Assembly: GCA_037139195.1 (NCBI GenBank)
Contig: JBAXGW010000049.1
Coordinates: 1-33,971, forward strand
Direction: 5' to 3'
Length of the DNA stretch: 33,971 nt
From: JBAXGW01 sp037139195
Lineage (GTDB): Bacteria; Bacteroidota; Bacteroidia; Bacteroidales; JAHJDW01
Part shown: piece by piece, positions 1 to 7,117 of the stretch
Position numbering within the stretch: the first letter of the stretch is position 1
Layout: each line of letters opens with the position of its first letter
Position numbers and translations under genes: made by a program
Notes under the pieces: model-generated
The model's database searches: none
What the model was told of the DNA's origin: nothing
Seen by the model: only the letters and a program-made list of their open reading frames with translations

Positions 1-47
1 TCCCCTAAAGATAGGCATTTTTTAAGATGAGCTAAGGGGATACCCAG
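1..47. repeat. inverted repeat at window edge, possible end of an insertion
   Basis: TCCCCT at 1-6 is the inverse complement of AGGGGA at 35-40, with weaker pairing inside. It lies just past the premature end of the MutS-related gene, so it could be the terminal repeat of an inserted element. No transposase reading frame is visible in so few bases. The family cannot be named. Confidence 0.25.
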
Positions 48-1103
48 TTAATTTTTTTTCCAGTTTTCAGCTTTATATGTCAGGAGAGTGCTAAACAAAA
101 AAGTTCCGTTTAAAATCATAGCAACTGCAATGTTTAAATTAGAGTCCATCCAATTAATTATTTTTGCCAATTTGCTAATAATAATGCTTGGTTTGGTGTT
201 TTTATGATTTAGCGAGTTATTTAATTCAAATAAAAGTGGACTTTTAAAACTGGTGTTCTCAATTAATTGTAAACAAAGCGCGTATTTCGAAATAATTTTA
301 TATTTTGCATTTACCACATTTTGTGATTTTATGAAAAACCTCAAAAATAGGCTATTTGTTAAAAGCTGACTTAAAAACAAAATTAGCGGAATTTGATAAG
401 GAACTATTCTAGCAAAATATAATAAAATGCACGAAACAGTAATGAAAATATACGAATACATTACAGGTTTAATAAATCTATTTTGTGGAATAGTACTTTT
501 ATGGTTTAGCCAAGCATTGAGTTCTTTAAAATCAGATTCGTTGGGGTTTTGGTCGAAGAAAATGGTTTGTAGTTTTTGACGAAAATCAATATTATCAGCC
601 AATTCTGAAATGGCAGCCTGTCGTTCCGATATTTGTTCTTTAATGTCGATAGCATTGGTGAAGAAATGCGCTAATTTCTTTTTCCCAAAAATAGTAGCTG
701 TGCGGTTAATGTATTGAAAAAGCGAGTTGAGTCCAAATAAATCAAGGTCGTTGGAGTAGGGGTGTTCGGGATTGATAAATTCTAAGCCGCCATCGAACAT
801 AGAAAAGTTGTGCTTTAGGGCTTCAATTTCGTTTTCGTTGATTTTGATAAATTGCTCGGTTTTCGCAATTTTGTTTTTCAGCACTAAGTCGAAATAGCTT
901 AAAATTATTAGCGTAATAATTAATAAAATGCTAATTGCTAAATAGATGTTTTGGTAGCTAGTTAGAAACTGATAAAAAAACAAAGCGGCAACAATAAACG
1001 AAACAAAACGTAGGGTTGGTAAGTGTTTTTGTTTGTTTTTAAGTTCGGTTTTTGTTTTGTTGTATTGAGAAAGAAGGGTTTGGTAGTTGTTAAGTGGGTT
1101 CAT
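48..1103 (-). CDS. MutS-related membrane protein, C-terminally truncated (ATPase part missing)
   Basis: The 351-residue product resembles the N-terminal part of the Bacteroidota MutS-related proteins of about 600 residues. It has a charged, coiled N-terminus, two closely spaced membrane segments (about residues 30-70), a MutS core-like helical region containing FGLNSLFQYINRT and a FGKKKLA-type stretch, then further hydrophobic helices (about 210-255 and 320-340). The family normally continues after the ENWK region into a MutS ATPase domain with Walker motifs. Here the frame stops right after AENWKKN, following a run of eight A on the coding strand, and neither alternative frame continues for more than a few codons. 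An insertion or rearrangement at the window edge, rather than a one-base slip, is therefore likely. The ATG at 1101-1103 fits the start. The product probably lacks ATPase function. The family call rests on memory of the family, not on a search. Confidence 0.6.
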   Translation of the reverse strand: MNPLNNYQTLLSQYNKTKTELKNKQKHLPTLRFVSFIVAALFFYQFLTSYQNIYLAISILLIITLIILSYFDLVLKNKIAKTEQFIKINENEIEALKHNFSMFDGGLEFINPEHPYSNDLDLFGLNSLFQYINRTATIFGKKKLAHFFTNAIDIKEQISERQAAISELADNIDFRQKLQTIFFDQNPNESDFKELNAWLNHKSTIPQNRFIKPVMYSYIFITVSCILLYFARIVPYQIPLILFLSQLLTNSLFLRFFIKSQNVVNAKYKIISKYALCLQLIENTSFKSPLLFELNNSLNHKNTKPSIIISKLAKIINWMDSNLNIAVAMILNGTFLFSTLLTYKAENWKKN

Positions 1104-1167
1104 GTTGATTTGTTATATTTATAAAAGAGTTAATTTTATAAGATGTTGTCTGGTGAAAAAATGGATA

Positions 1168-1311
1168 GATTTCTCCCTGCGGTCGAAATGACAGCGTTTT
1201 AATGAGAAATTCAGAAGGGAGTGCATGATTGCGACGAAGTCGCAATCATGCACTCCCTTCTCTGTCTTAAGTTGCTGTCATTCTGAGCGCAACGAAGAGT
1301 AGCGAAGAATC
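1168..1311. repeat. nested palindromic repeat with a perfect 23-bp hairpin
   Basis: The centre (1213-1235 and 1239-1261) is a perfect 23-bp inverted repeat around a 3-nt GAA loop. The outer arms also pair: AATGACAGC at 1187-1195 with GCTGTCATT at 1274-1282, plus GATTTCT and AGAATC near the ends. The outer parts resemble dispersed Bacteroidota intergenic repeats of the CTGTCATT...GAGCGCAACGAAGAG kind. There is no U-tract, so it is not a classical terminator. Confidence 0.8.
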
Positions 1312-1351
1312 TAATTGGCAGAAAAAAATATTGGACAATATTGAATTTCTT

Positions 1352-1819
1352 TTAATCATTAAGACTATTCTTTTTTAATTGTTTTTTTTGAAGATTATAT
1401 AAAATCATATTTGAGTTTCCAATATATATAAATGGGGAATAAATATTGTTTTGGTATAAGAAGCATGTGTTTTTGATTTCTTGTAACACATAATTCGTAG
1501 TGTCCTTAATATCACAAAATATTTCATATTGCTGTATAAGAGGAATCGAATCTAAAAATACTGTGTCATTATTCCATTTAAATCCAGCAATTCCTGTAAA
1601 ATGATATCCAATAAAATGAATTCTTAATGTGTCAAATTCACTTGCTTTAATTATGAAATTTCCTTTTTTATCAGATATAGCAGAGTTATTGCTTGTCCAA
1701 ATACTAACATATTCGATTGGCTTTTTATCTTTCGAATCAATAATTCGTCCTTTAATTATGCCGTCAGCAAGCAGATTGAAAGATTGGAATATAAACAATG
1801 ATAAGAATAATAATTTCAT
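1352..1819 (-). CDS. secreted protein with CarboxypepD_reg-like domain
   Basis: The product has 155 residues. Residues 1-19 form a signal peptide ending near LLADG. They are followed by the pattern GIIKGRIIDSKDKKPIEYVS and then a GNF and IGYH stretch, which is the start of the carboxypeptidase-regulatory-like (beta-sandwich) domain. This domain is found at the N-terminus of many SusC/TonB-dependent receptors and outer-membrane proteins of Bacteroidota. Here it is not followed by a plug or barrel. The remaining 70 residues contain CDIKDTTNYVLQEI and a short Tyr/Asn-rich tail. It is probably periplasmic or cell-surface. The role is unknown. A repeat-filled gap of about 250 bp separates it from the next minus-strand gene at 1103, so it is not obviously in an operon. 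Confidence 0.7.
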   Translation of the reverse strand: MKLLFLSLFIFQSFNLLADGIIKGRIIDSKDKKPIEYVSIWTSNNSAISDKKGNFIIKASEFDTLRIHFIGYHFTGIAGFKWNNDTVFLDSIPLIQQYEIFCDIKDTTNYVLQEIKNTCFLYQNNIYSPFIYIGNSNMILYNLQKKQLKKNSLND

Positions 1820-1852
1820 TTGTATTTAGAGTTTGTAAAAATAAATATATGC

Positions 1853-2056
1853 CTATTCAGCATCTTCTAAAATCTTTTGCACTCTACCAATGCTTCCATC
1901 TTCTAGTCTAACTTTAATTCCACGATGATGTTTTGGGGCGCTGGTAAGCAGGTCTTTTACAATGCCTTCGGTTAGTTTGCCCGATTGCTGGTCTTTCTTT
2001 AATACAATGTGTACTAACATTCCTTTTTTTATGTCTGATCTGATTGTTCCGTTCAT
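1853..2056 (-). CDS. ywbE: YwbE family protein
   Basis: A 67-residue protein that matches the small YwbE family throughout its length: a start like MNGTIRSDIKKGM, then VLKKDQQSGKLTEGIV, then LLTSAPKHHRGIKVRLEDG and a short tail ending in VQKIL. The family has about 65-70 residues, so the gene is complete. It is predicted to be a small beta-barrel cytosolic protein. Its biochemical role is not established. Its start lies 26 bp from a tandem repeat. The 33 bp to the next gene downstream (1819, also minus) would allow co-transcription. Confidence 0.85.
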   Translation of the reverse strand: MNGTIRSDIKKGMLVHIVLKKDQQSGKLTEGIVKDLLTSAPKHHRGIKVRLEDGSIGRVQKILEDAE

Positions 2057-2078
2057 TTTTATTTAGTTTGAAAGTTTG

Positions 2079-2111
2079 TAAAGTATTTAGAGTGCCTAAA
2101 GTATTTAGAGT
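2079..2111. repeat. two-copy 18-bp tandem repeat
   Basis: TAAAGTATTTAGAGT occurs at 2079-2093 and again at 2097-2111, followed by related TTTGTAAAGTTATAAAGT sequence. It is low-complexity DNA upstream of ywbE, and no promoter could be singled out within it. Confidence 0.7.
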
Positions 2112-2283
2112 TCATTTTGAGTTTGTAAAGTTATAAAGTTTTTTTTTAGGTAGCTATGAGTTTATGAAGTTAACGAGTGAACGAGCAGCCAGGAGTGAAG
2201 AGGATGGATATGGATGCTTTTGGAGTATGCAAAGCCCTTGCTTTGGTTGAAACTCAAAAAGTAATTAAGAATAAAACTACTTA

Positions 2284-2360
2284 CCATTCACTACTCACTA
2301 CTCACTACTCACTACTCACTACTCACTATTCACCATTCACCATTCACTATTCACCATTCA
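2284..2360. repeat. short tandem repeat of the CACTACT/CACCATT type
   Basis: About nine back-to-back copies of an 8-bp unit, CACTACTC grading into CACCATTC and CACTATTC. Any reading frame across it is a repeat artefact. It is intergenic, between ywbE and the 230-residue gene, whose 3' ends and starts face away from it. Confidence 0.85.
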
Positions 2361-2425
2361 TAAAAAAAACCTCATCGGTTTCTAAAACCTCAGAGGTCTG
2401 ATAGTCAGAAATTGAATGCATCATA

Positions 2426-3118
2426 TTACATCGGAATTACTGCAGAAAACATTGGTGTAAGCCCACTTTCTTCTTCTTTGATATTTATCCAGCAGCAATA
2501 GCCAAAAATCTTTTTGCCAGCATCCCAAGGACTAAATTTTAAGTGATAGGGCGACTTAGTAATGCTGACAGATTTATTACAATCATCAACTGTGGTGGGG
2601 GGAGTATCGCTAATGACATAATAAATTTTCATAGCATGTACTTTTTCGGGTTTACCTTTTTTCTTAACACCCGAGGAGTCGGCTTTTTGTTCGTAAGTGA
2701 AAATAAGAGTAGAGCCAGTAGTAGGAATAATTTGCACGAGAGGAGTGTCGCTAGTAATTTTAGTAAGGGTACGAGTGTTGTTGGGTACTGTAATGTGCAT
2801 GTTAATGCGTTGAGCATTGCTAACTGCTGGGTTCAAGATAAGAAAACGTTTGATAAATATTCGTAGTGCTTTTTCGAGTGCTTTACGAGCATCAATTTTA
2901 GTGCTAGTTAGCAAAATAGTACGTGTGTTTCTCTGGCCTTTACCGCCTACTGCATAAGCGGAAGCGAATTGAGTTTGCAGTGTATTAATTGCCGTTAATT
3001 CAGGCGTTGGAATTCCCCATGTTGCAGCATTTGCAACAACAATAGTTAGCAAATTTTTTTGCCAATCATTAAAATCTGCATCGGAGCGAGGCACATAGCC
3101 TCTAGTTGAAGCTGTCAT
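2426..3118 (-). CDS. hypothetical protein of a Bacteroidota-type family
   Basis: The product has 230 residues and no signal peptide or membrane segment. The N-terminal half begins with RGYVPRSDADFNDWQ and is helical (about 10-110), with AYAVGGKGQRNTRT near the middle. The C-terminal half is beta-rich, with VQIIPTTGSTLIFTYEQK and a fibronectin-III-like closing stretch containing CWINIKEEE. The layout of an N-terminal helical bundle followed by a beta-sandwich resembles a set of uncharacterised Bacteroidota proteins; no name or function can be given. The ATG at 3116-3118 lies just after an AT-rich leader. It is flanked on both sides by repeats and looks monocistronic. Confidence 0.75.
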   Translation of the reverse strand: MTASTRGYVPRSDADFNDWQKNLLTIVVANAATWGIPTPELTAINTLQTQFASAYAVGGKGQRNTRTILLTSTKIDARKALEKALRIFIKRFLILNPAVSNAQRINMHITVPNNTRTLTKITSDTPLVQIIPTTGSTLIFTYEQKADSSGVKKKGKPEKVHAMKIYYVISDTPPTTVDDCNKSVSITKSPYHLKFSPWDAGKKIFGYCCWINIKEEESGLTPMFSAVIPM

Positions 3119-3279
3119 ACTTGTTTTAGTTTTAATTAATAAATAAGGATTATTGTAGTATTAATAAACGATGATTTGTTTAGTAATATCTTTTTTAAGT
3201 GAATGTAAATCAGTTTTATACTTTATTTTTTTTAATAATCTAAATTCTGCATGCATTAATTTTTTAATCACTTTCTTGA

Positions 3280-3324
3280 CTTCGACTTCGCTCAGTCTGG
3301 CAGTCACTCTGATCGGAGTCGAAG
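3280..3324. repeat. dispersed palindrome, CTTCGACT family (copy 1)
   Basis: CTTCGACT at 3280-3287 pairs with AGTCGAAG at 3317-3324, and the arms continue imperfectly through CGCTCAG and CTGATCGG. A second copy of the same family lies at 21716-21757. Such palindromes are common extragenic repeats in this phylum. Confidence 0.75.
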
Positions 3325-3378
3325 AGCTTTCATAATATGAATGCTAGCGGATTTAAGGAGTAATAAAACCAAGCATTC

Positions 3379-3546
3379 GAATAAATATCCCATTGATTTG
3401 AATTAATATCGCAATGTTTTGAATTATTATTCTGATATTCTGAATAAATATCCAGATATTCCGAATAATTATTCTGTTTTTCGGAATTATTATCCCAATC
3501 TTTTGAATAGTTATTCCAAAGATTTGTATTATTATACGTAATATTA
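3379..3546. repeat. 21-bp minisatellite, seven units plus one degenerate
   Basis: Seven consecutive 21-bp units start at 3379, 3400, 3421, 3442, 3463, 3484 and 3505, each opening with GAATAA, GAATTA or GAATAG and followed by TATyC. An eighth, diverged unit covers 3526-3546. Because the period is a multiple of three, the minus strand stays open as a 92-codon frame (3608-3330). It would encode a 7-residue repeat of the type Y/N-S-x-x-W/Q-D/N-I/N. No ribosome site or family supports translation, so it is listed as a repeat rather than a gene. Confidence 0.85.
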
Positions 3547-3896
3547 TCAGGTAAATTTAGACGCTTGAAACAGTTGTTTGTTTTATGAAAAAAAATATAT
3601 GGTTTCATAATATTATTGTTTAAGCCAATAGAATTAGTGAAGCTAAGCTTTGAATAAATGTTTAGTAAGTATATATATTACAAACATAAATACATAACGT
3701 GTAAAAATATTAATTATTATTTCGTACGAAATAAAATAAATAATTATGTTTGTTTTATTAGATTTATTATGCAATGATGAAATAAATTATTATGTTTGCA
3801 TGTAATTTATTATCTGATTGTAAGTATTTGTAATCGCTTGTAAGTATTTGTTGTCGCTTAGTAAATTAATGATAATTAATGAATTAAGTAGTGAGG
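3547..3896. other. very AT-rich gene-free stretch with a small duplication
   Basis: No convincing gene is seen. A 20-bp unit beginning TGTAAGTATTTG is duplicated head to tail at 3820-3839 and 3840-3859. Related AATAAATTATTATGTTTG-like strings occur just before it. This stretch borders the left edge of the accessory region. Confidence 0.6.
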
Positions 3897-3917
3897 TGCA
3901 GCAAGCGACGAGTTACC
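3897..3917 (+). repeat. possible right half of a cassette-end site (left edge of array)
   Basis: GCAGCAAGCGACGAGTTACC resembles the right arms of the complete palindromes further right, for example AGCAAGTGCGAGACCGTTAG at 11250-11269. No matching left arm is visible upstream. It may be a remnant or the recombination scar that starts the array. Confidence 0.35.
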
Positions 3918-4091
3918 AGCAAGCGTAAAAAGACAGAACGACAGACATAAATTGAAACGTAAACCATTGTGAAAGGACAGAAAGAAAACAAAATATTGAC
4001 TAGACCAGAAAGCCGACACTCAAGCCGACCTAATGTTTTTTATTTTTTTTCCACCGCACATTTTTTAAAAACAATTTTATTGCCTACCCAC

Positions 4092-4158
4092 AAATGGCAC
4101 ATTTGCTTTTGCCCCGACACACGAAGCCAACGCTTCGGCAAAATCAAAAGAGCCATTT
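4092..4158. repeat. palindrome on the left of the restriction-modification module
   Basis: The arms at 4092-4113 and 4137-4158 are imperfect inverse complements (AAATGGC at the outside, TTTTGCC at the inside). The loop holds GCCAACGCTTC at 4126-4136. A related palindrome with the same 11-nt loop string lies at 9145-9213, just past mod. The pair therefore brackets res-mod. Confidence 0.75.
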
Positions 4159-4159
4159 C

Positions 4160-4190
4160 TTTGCCGTCCCTCAATAATTTAGTACATTTG
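4160..4190 (+). promoter_or_regulatory. consensus Bacteroidota promoter for res-mod
   Basis: TTTG at 4160-4163 is followed by exactly 19 nt and then TACATTTG at 4183-4190, which fits the Bacteroidota housekeeping promoter form (TTTG, about 19 nt, TAnnTTTG). Transcription would start near 4196-4198, about 18 nt before the res start codon at 4215. The upstream box lies right at the edge of the left palindrome. Confidence 0.75.
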
Positions 4191-4214
4191 GACTTTTATT
4201 AAAACTGGAATTTA

Positions 4215-4868
4215 ATGTTACAAACAATAATAGAATATCATAAAAATCAATGGCTTAACTCTGATGAATGCACCATCAAACCAATCATTGATTATATAAA
4301 AAGCAAGGGGCAATTAAGAGAGGCACAAACGAATGCTCTTGAGACTTATTTGTTCTTAAAAATCAAAGGTCAGAATAAGCCTTTATGGCAACTCTTTTCA
4401 GAAGGGTTCTTTTCAAATGGTGATGATTTATCCAAGCTGAACATAAATCTAACAGCTAGAGGAATTTTTGAAAATAACATAGCGGCAAAATCACTTCTTG
4501 ACTTTTCAAGGTTTAAAATAAAAACAAATGGAAACGGAAATGGAACATTACTGCCCGATTTAGAAAAATACATAATAAACAATGCAGATAAAATAGATTA
4601 CCTAAACATAATTAAAAAAATATTTTACGGCATAGATTATACAGATTATCTTTTCAGTTTGCCAATGGGAGCAGGCAAAACCTTTTTAATGGCATCAATA
4701 ATTTATCTTGACTTATATTTTGCATTAAACGAACCTGATAATAAAAATTTCGCTCACAACTTTATTATTCTTGTTCCCTCAGGTTTGAAATCGTCTATTG
4801 TGCCGAGCATTAAAACAATTGAAAAGTTTGACCCGACTTGGATTATACCAGAACCATTAAAAACTTAA
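4215..4868 (+). CDS. type III restriction enzyme (Res), N-terminal fragment of frameshifted gene
   Basis: This frame encodes 217 residues: a REAQ-type (Q-motif-like) segment at 35-38 and the Walker A motif MGAGKT at 151-156, which bind ATP in the Res helicase. The frame stops at 4866-4868 in the middle of the helicase domain, just after WIIPEPLKT. The rest of the protein continues in the -1 frame. Adding one A to the five-A run at 4859-4863 would give PEPLKNLIKFEI and a single uninterrupted protein of 966 residues, the expected size for a type III Res subunit. The break is thus best explained by loss of one A, either real or a sequencing slip. As read, this fragment alone cannot restrict DNA. 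Confidence 0.85.
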   Translation: MLQTIIEYHKNQWLNSDECTIKPIIDYIKSKGQLREAQTNALETYLFLKIKGQNKPLWQLFSEGFFSNGDDLSKLNINLTARGIFENNIAAKSLLDFSRFKIKTNGNGNGTLLPDLEKYIINNADKIDYLNIIKKIFYGIDYTDYLFSLPMGAGKTFLMASIIYLDLYFALNEPDNKNFAHNFIILVPSGLKSSIVPSIKTIEKFDPTWIIPEPLKT

Positions 4869-7114
4869 TCAAATTTGAAATCCTTGACCAACCCAAAACT
4901 GGAAAAAAAAGTAATAAAGCAAGAAACCCGAATGCTCAGAAAATAAATAACTATCAGCCGTTTGAAGAGCTTATGGGATTGGTTATGGTTGTTAATGCAG
5001 AAAAGGTTATTCTTGATAGACTTGAACTAACAGCACAAGGCGAAATTTTTGAAAAAACAGATGACGAAAAAGATAAACAAGCAAACGAATTAAGAAACAT
5101 AATAAGCAAAATTCCTAATCTTCAAATACATATTGACGAAGTACACCACGCTGCGACAGACGATATAAAACTTAGACAAGTTGTAACTAAATGGAATGAA
5201 AACGGAATTATTAATTGCGTTTTAGGCTACTCTGGAACTCCTTATTTAAGTAAGAAAGACGAAGTTGATATTGCAGAGAATATAAAAATTAAATTCTCTC
5301 AAATTACCAATACTGTTTTTTATTATCCGCTTACAACTGCAATTAAGAAATTCTTAAAAAAACCAAGAGTAGAACAAGTAAGCGGTTTATCATCTTTACA
5401 AATAATCAAAAAAGGCGTTGACGATTTTTTTAAGAATTATAATGCCACAGTTTACGACAATGAGACAATTGCAAAAATAGCGATATACTGCGGGAGTATT
5501 GAAAATCTTGAAGAAAAGGTATATTCGTTCTTAACTGATGAAATGAAAATTTCACCTGATATTATTTTAAAGTATCATAAAGGAAACAAAAAATATAAAC
5601 TTCCAAAAGAAAACGAAACCGAGTTTTCTTCATTAGATACGCCAATTTCAAAAAAGAAAATTATTCTTCTCGTTCAGGTTGGAAAAGAAGGTTGGGATTG
5701 CAGAAGTTTGACAGGCGTTATTCTATCTCAAAAAGGCGATTGCCCTACAAATATGGTTTTGCAAACAAGCTGCCGTTGTTTACGTCAGGTTGACAAGGAC
5801 AAACAGGAAACAGCAATAATATGGCTAAATGAAGACAATGCAAAGTCATTAGATAAGCAACTTAAAGAAGAACAGCAAACAAGCATACAAGAATTAAACA
5901 ATCTTGGCAAATCTGATAAAGTTGAAATGGTAGAAAGGGTTTCACGATTAGATTATTTAAAATTACCTGTTATAGATTTTTTTCAGTTAAAAGTAGAATA
6001 CAATACAATAACGGTTGAAGAAAAGCCTGAACCAAAAACAAAAATTGAAAATATTGACGTAAAAAATAATTTCAATAAAGCAATTGTAATTGAAAGAGGT
6101 TTAAGCCAAACAGATGCAAAAACAAAGGACTTTGTAAGCAATGTTAAAGGCGAACCTGCAATTTTTTCAAGTTGGTTATTCTGCATTTCTAAAGGCAGTT
6201 TTAACTCAATTTCTGTAAATGAATTATTAAACTTTGAAAGCCAACTTGACAAGATTTTTAAAACCATAACTTTTACAGAAAACAAAAAATTGTATTTCAA
6301 TGACCTTTACAATCACGCCAAAATTCAATCAGAAATTCGATTAGCATTTCATTGTAAAAAAGATTTTGAAACAAAATCAGAAATAATCCCAGACACAGCC
6401 AAAATGTTGATTGTTGAAAAGTTGGAAAGCATACCATTTAACAACTTGCTTTATCCTGACAAAGAAGAAACCAAAAGAATTTTATCAATGGATGAAAAAA
6501 ATATTGAACCCATTGAGCAGACGGATGAGGATTTCCATAAGTCCTATCAATTAATGGTTGAAACAATGGAGCAACAAGGTTTTGGTGCGTTTGCAAGCAG
6601 TTATACTTTTGATGAACATAAAAAACGAAATTCTCTTACACCTGCAATAAGTGCTAAAAATAAAACTTTTCAATATCTTCCGTATAACTTTTTTCAAAGC
6701 AAATTTGAGTTAAAGTTTTTACAGGAAGCATTAACACTAAAGAAGGTCAAAGAAAGCAATCTTGAAATTTACTATAACGGAGAAAAGCATTTAACCGATT
6801 TTAGAATACTTTGTTTTGCACAAAAAGGCACTAATTGGCAAAGAGTTGGTTTATATACTCCTGACTTTTTGGTTATAAAGCGTAAAGACAATGCAATAAA
6901 TAAAGTATTGATTATAGAAACCAAAGGAAGTGGTTACGCAGAGCAGAAAACATTTAAACTTCGCAAACAATTTATGGAAACTGAATTTTTGAAAATGAAT
7001 AATGACAAATTCGGTTACAAAAAATTTGAATACCTTTTTTTGCAGGATGATGCTCAATTTGACGATAACCTTGCAAAACTAAATGAAACCATTGTTGAAT
7101 TTTTTAAAAATTAA
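4838..7114 (+). pseudogene. type III restriction enzyme (Res), C-terminal part after frameshift
   Basis: This continues the N-terminal fragment in the -1 frame. The frame is open from a TTG at 4838; the first ATG is at 4973. In numbering from 4838 it carries the helicase DEVH box (100-103, motif II), SGTP (132-135, motif III), GWDC (285-288) and QTSCRCLRQ (309-317, motif VI, ATP/DNA contacts). Near the C-terminus is a PD-(D/E)xK nuclease signature, P675-D676 followed by E694-T-K696. This is the layout of EcoP1/EcoP15-like Res subunits: an SF2 translocase followed by an endonuclease. All catalytic motifs look intact, so the one-base break is probably recent. The gene order is res before mod, with only 3 bp between them; many known type III operons are mod first. 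Confidence 0.85.
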
Positions 7115-7117
7115 AAT

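Noticed and set aside
2177..2401. Plus-strand open frame of 74 codons
   Set aside because: Its second half is the CACTACTC tandem repeat; no family resemblance and a poor start context.
1352..3118. A defence operon made of the three small minus-strand genes
   Set aside because: Repeats separate them, and YwbE and a CarboxypepD_reg-like protein are ordinary chromosomal genes.
3379..3546. CRISPR array
   Set aside because: Units are contiguous 21-bp repeats without unique spacers, and no cas gene is present.
3330..3608. Minus-strand frame of 92 codons over the 21-bp repeats
   Set aside because: It is open because the repeat period is a multiple of three; kept as a repeat and a finding, not as a gene.
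3969..4202. Plus-strand frame of 77 codons before res
   Set aside because: It runs through the left palindrome and the res promoter, so it is almost certainly non-coding.
4838..4973. Programmed -1 frameshift in res as the normal way to make Res
   Set aside because: There is no X-XXY-YYZ slippery heptamer at the site (only five A); loss of one A from a run of six is simpler.
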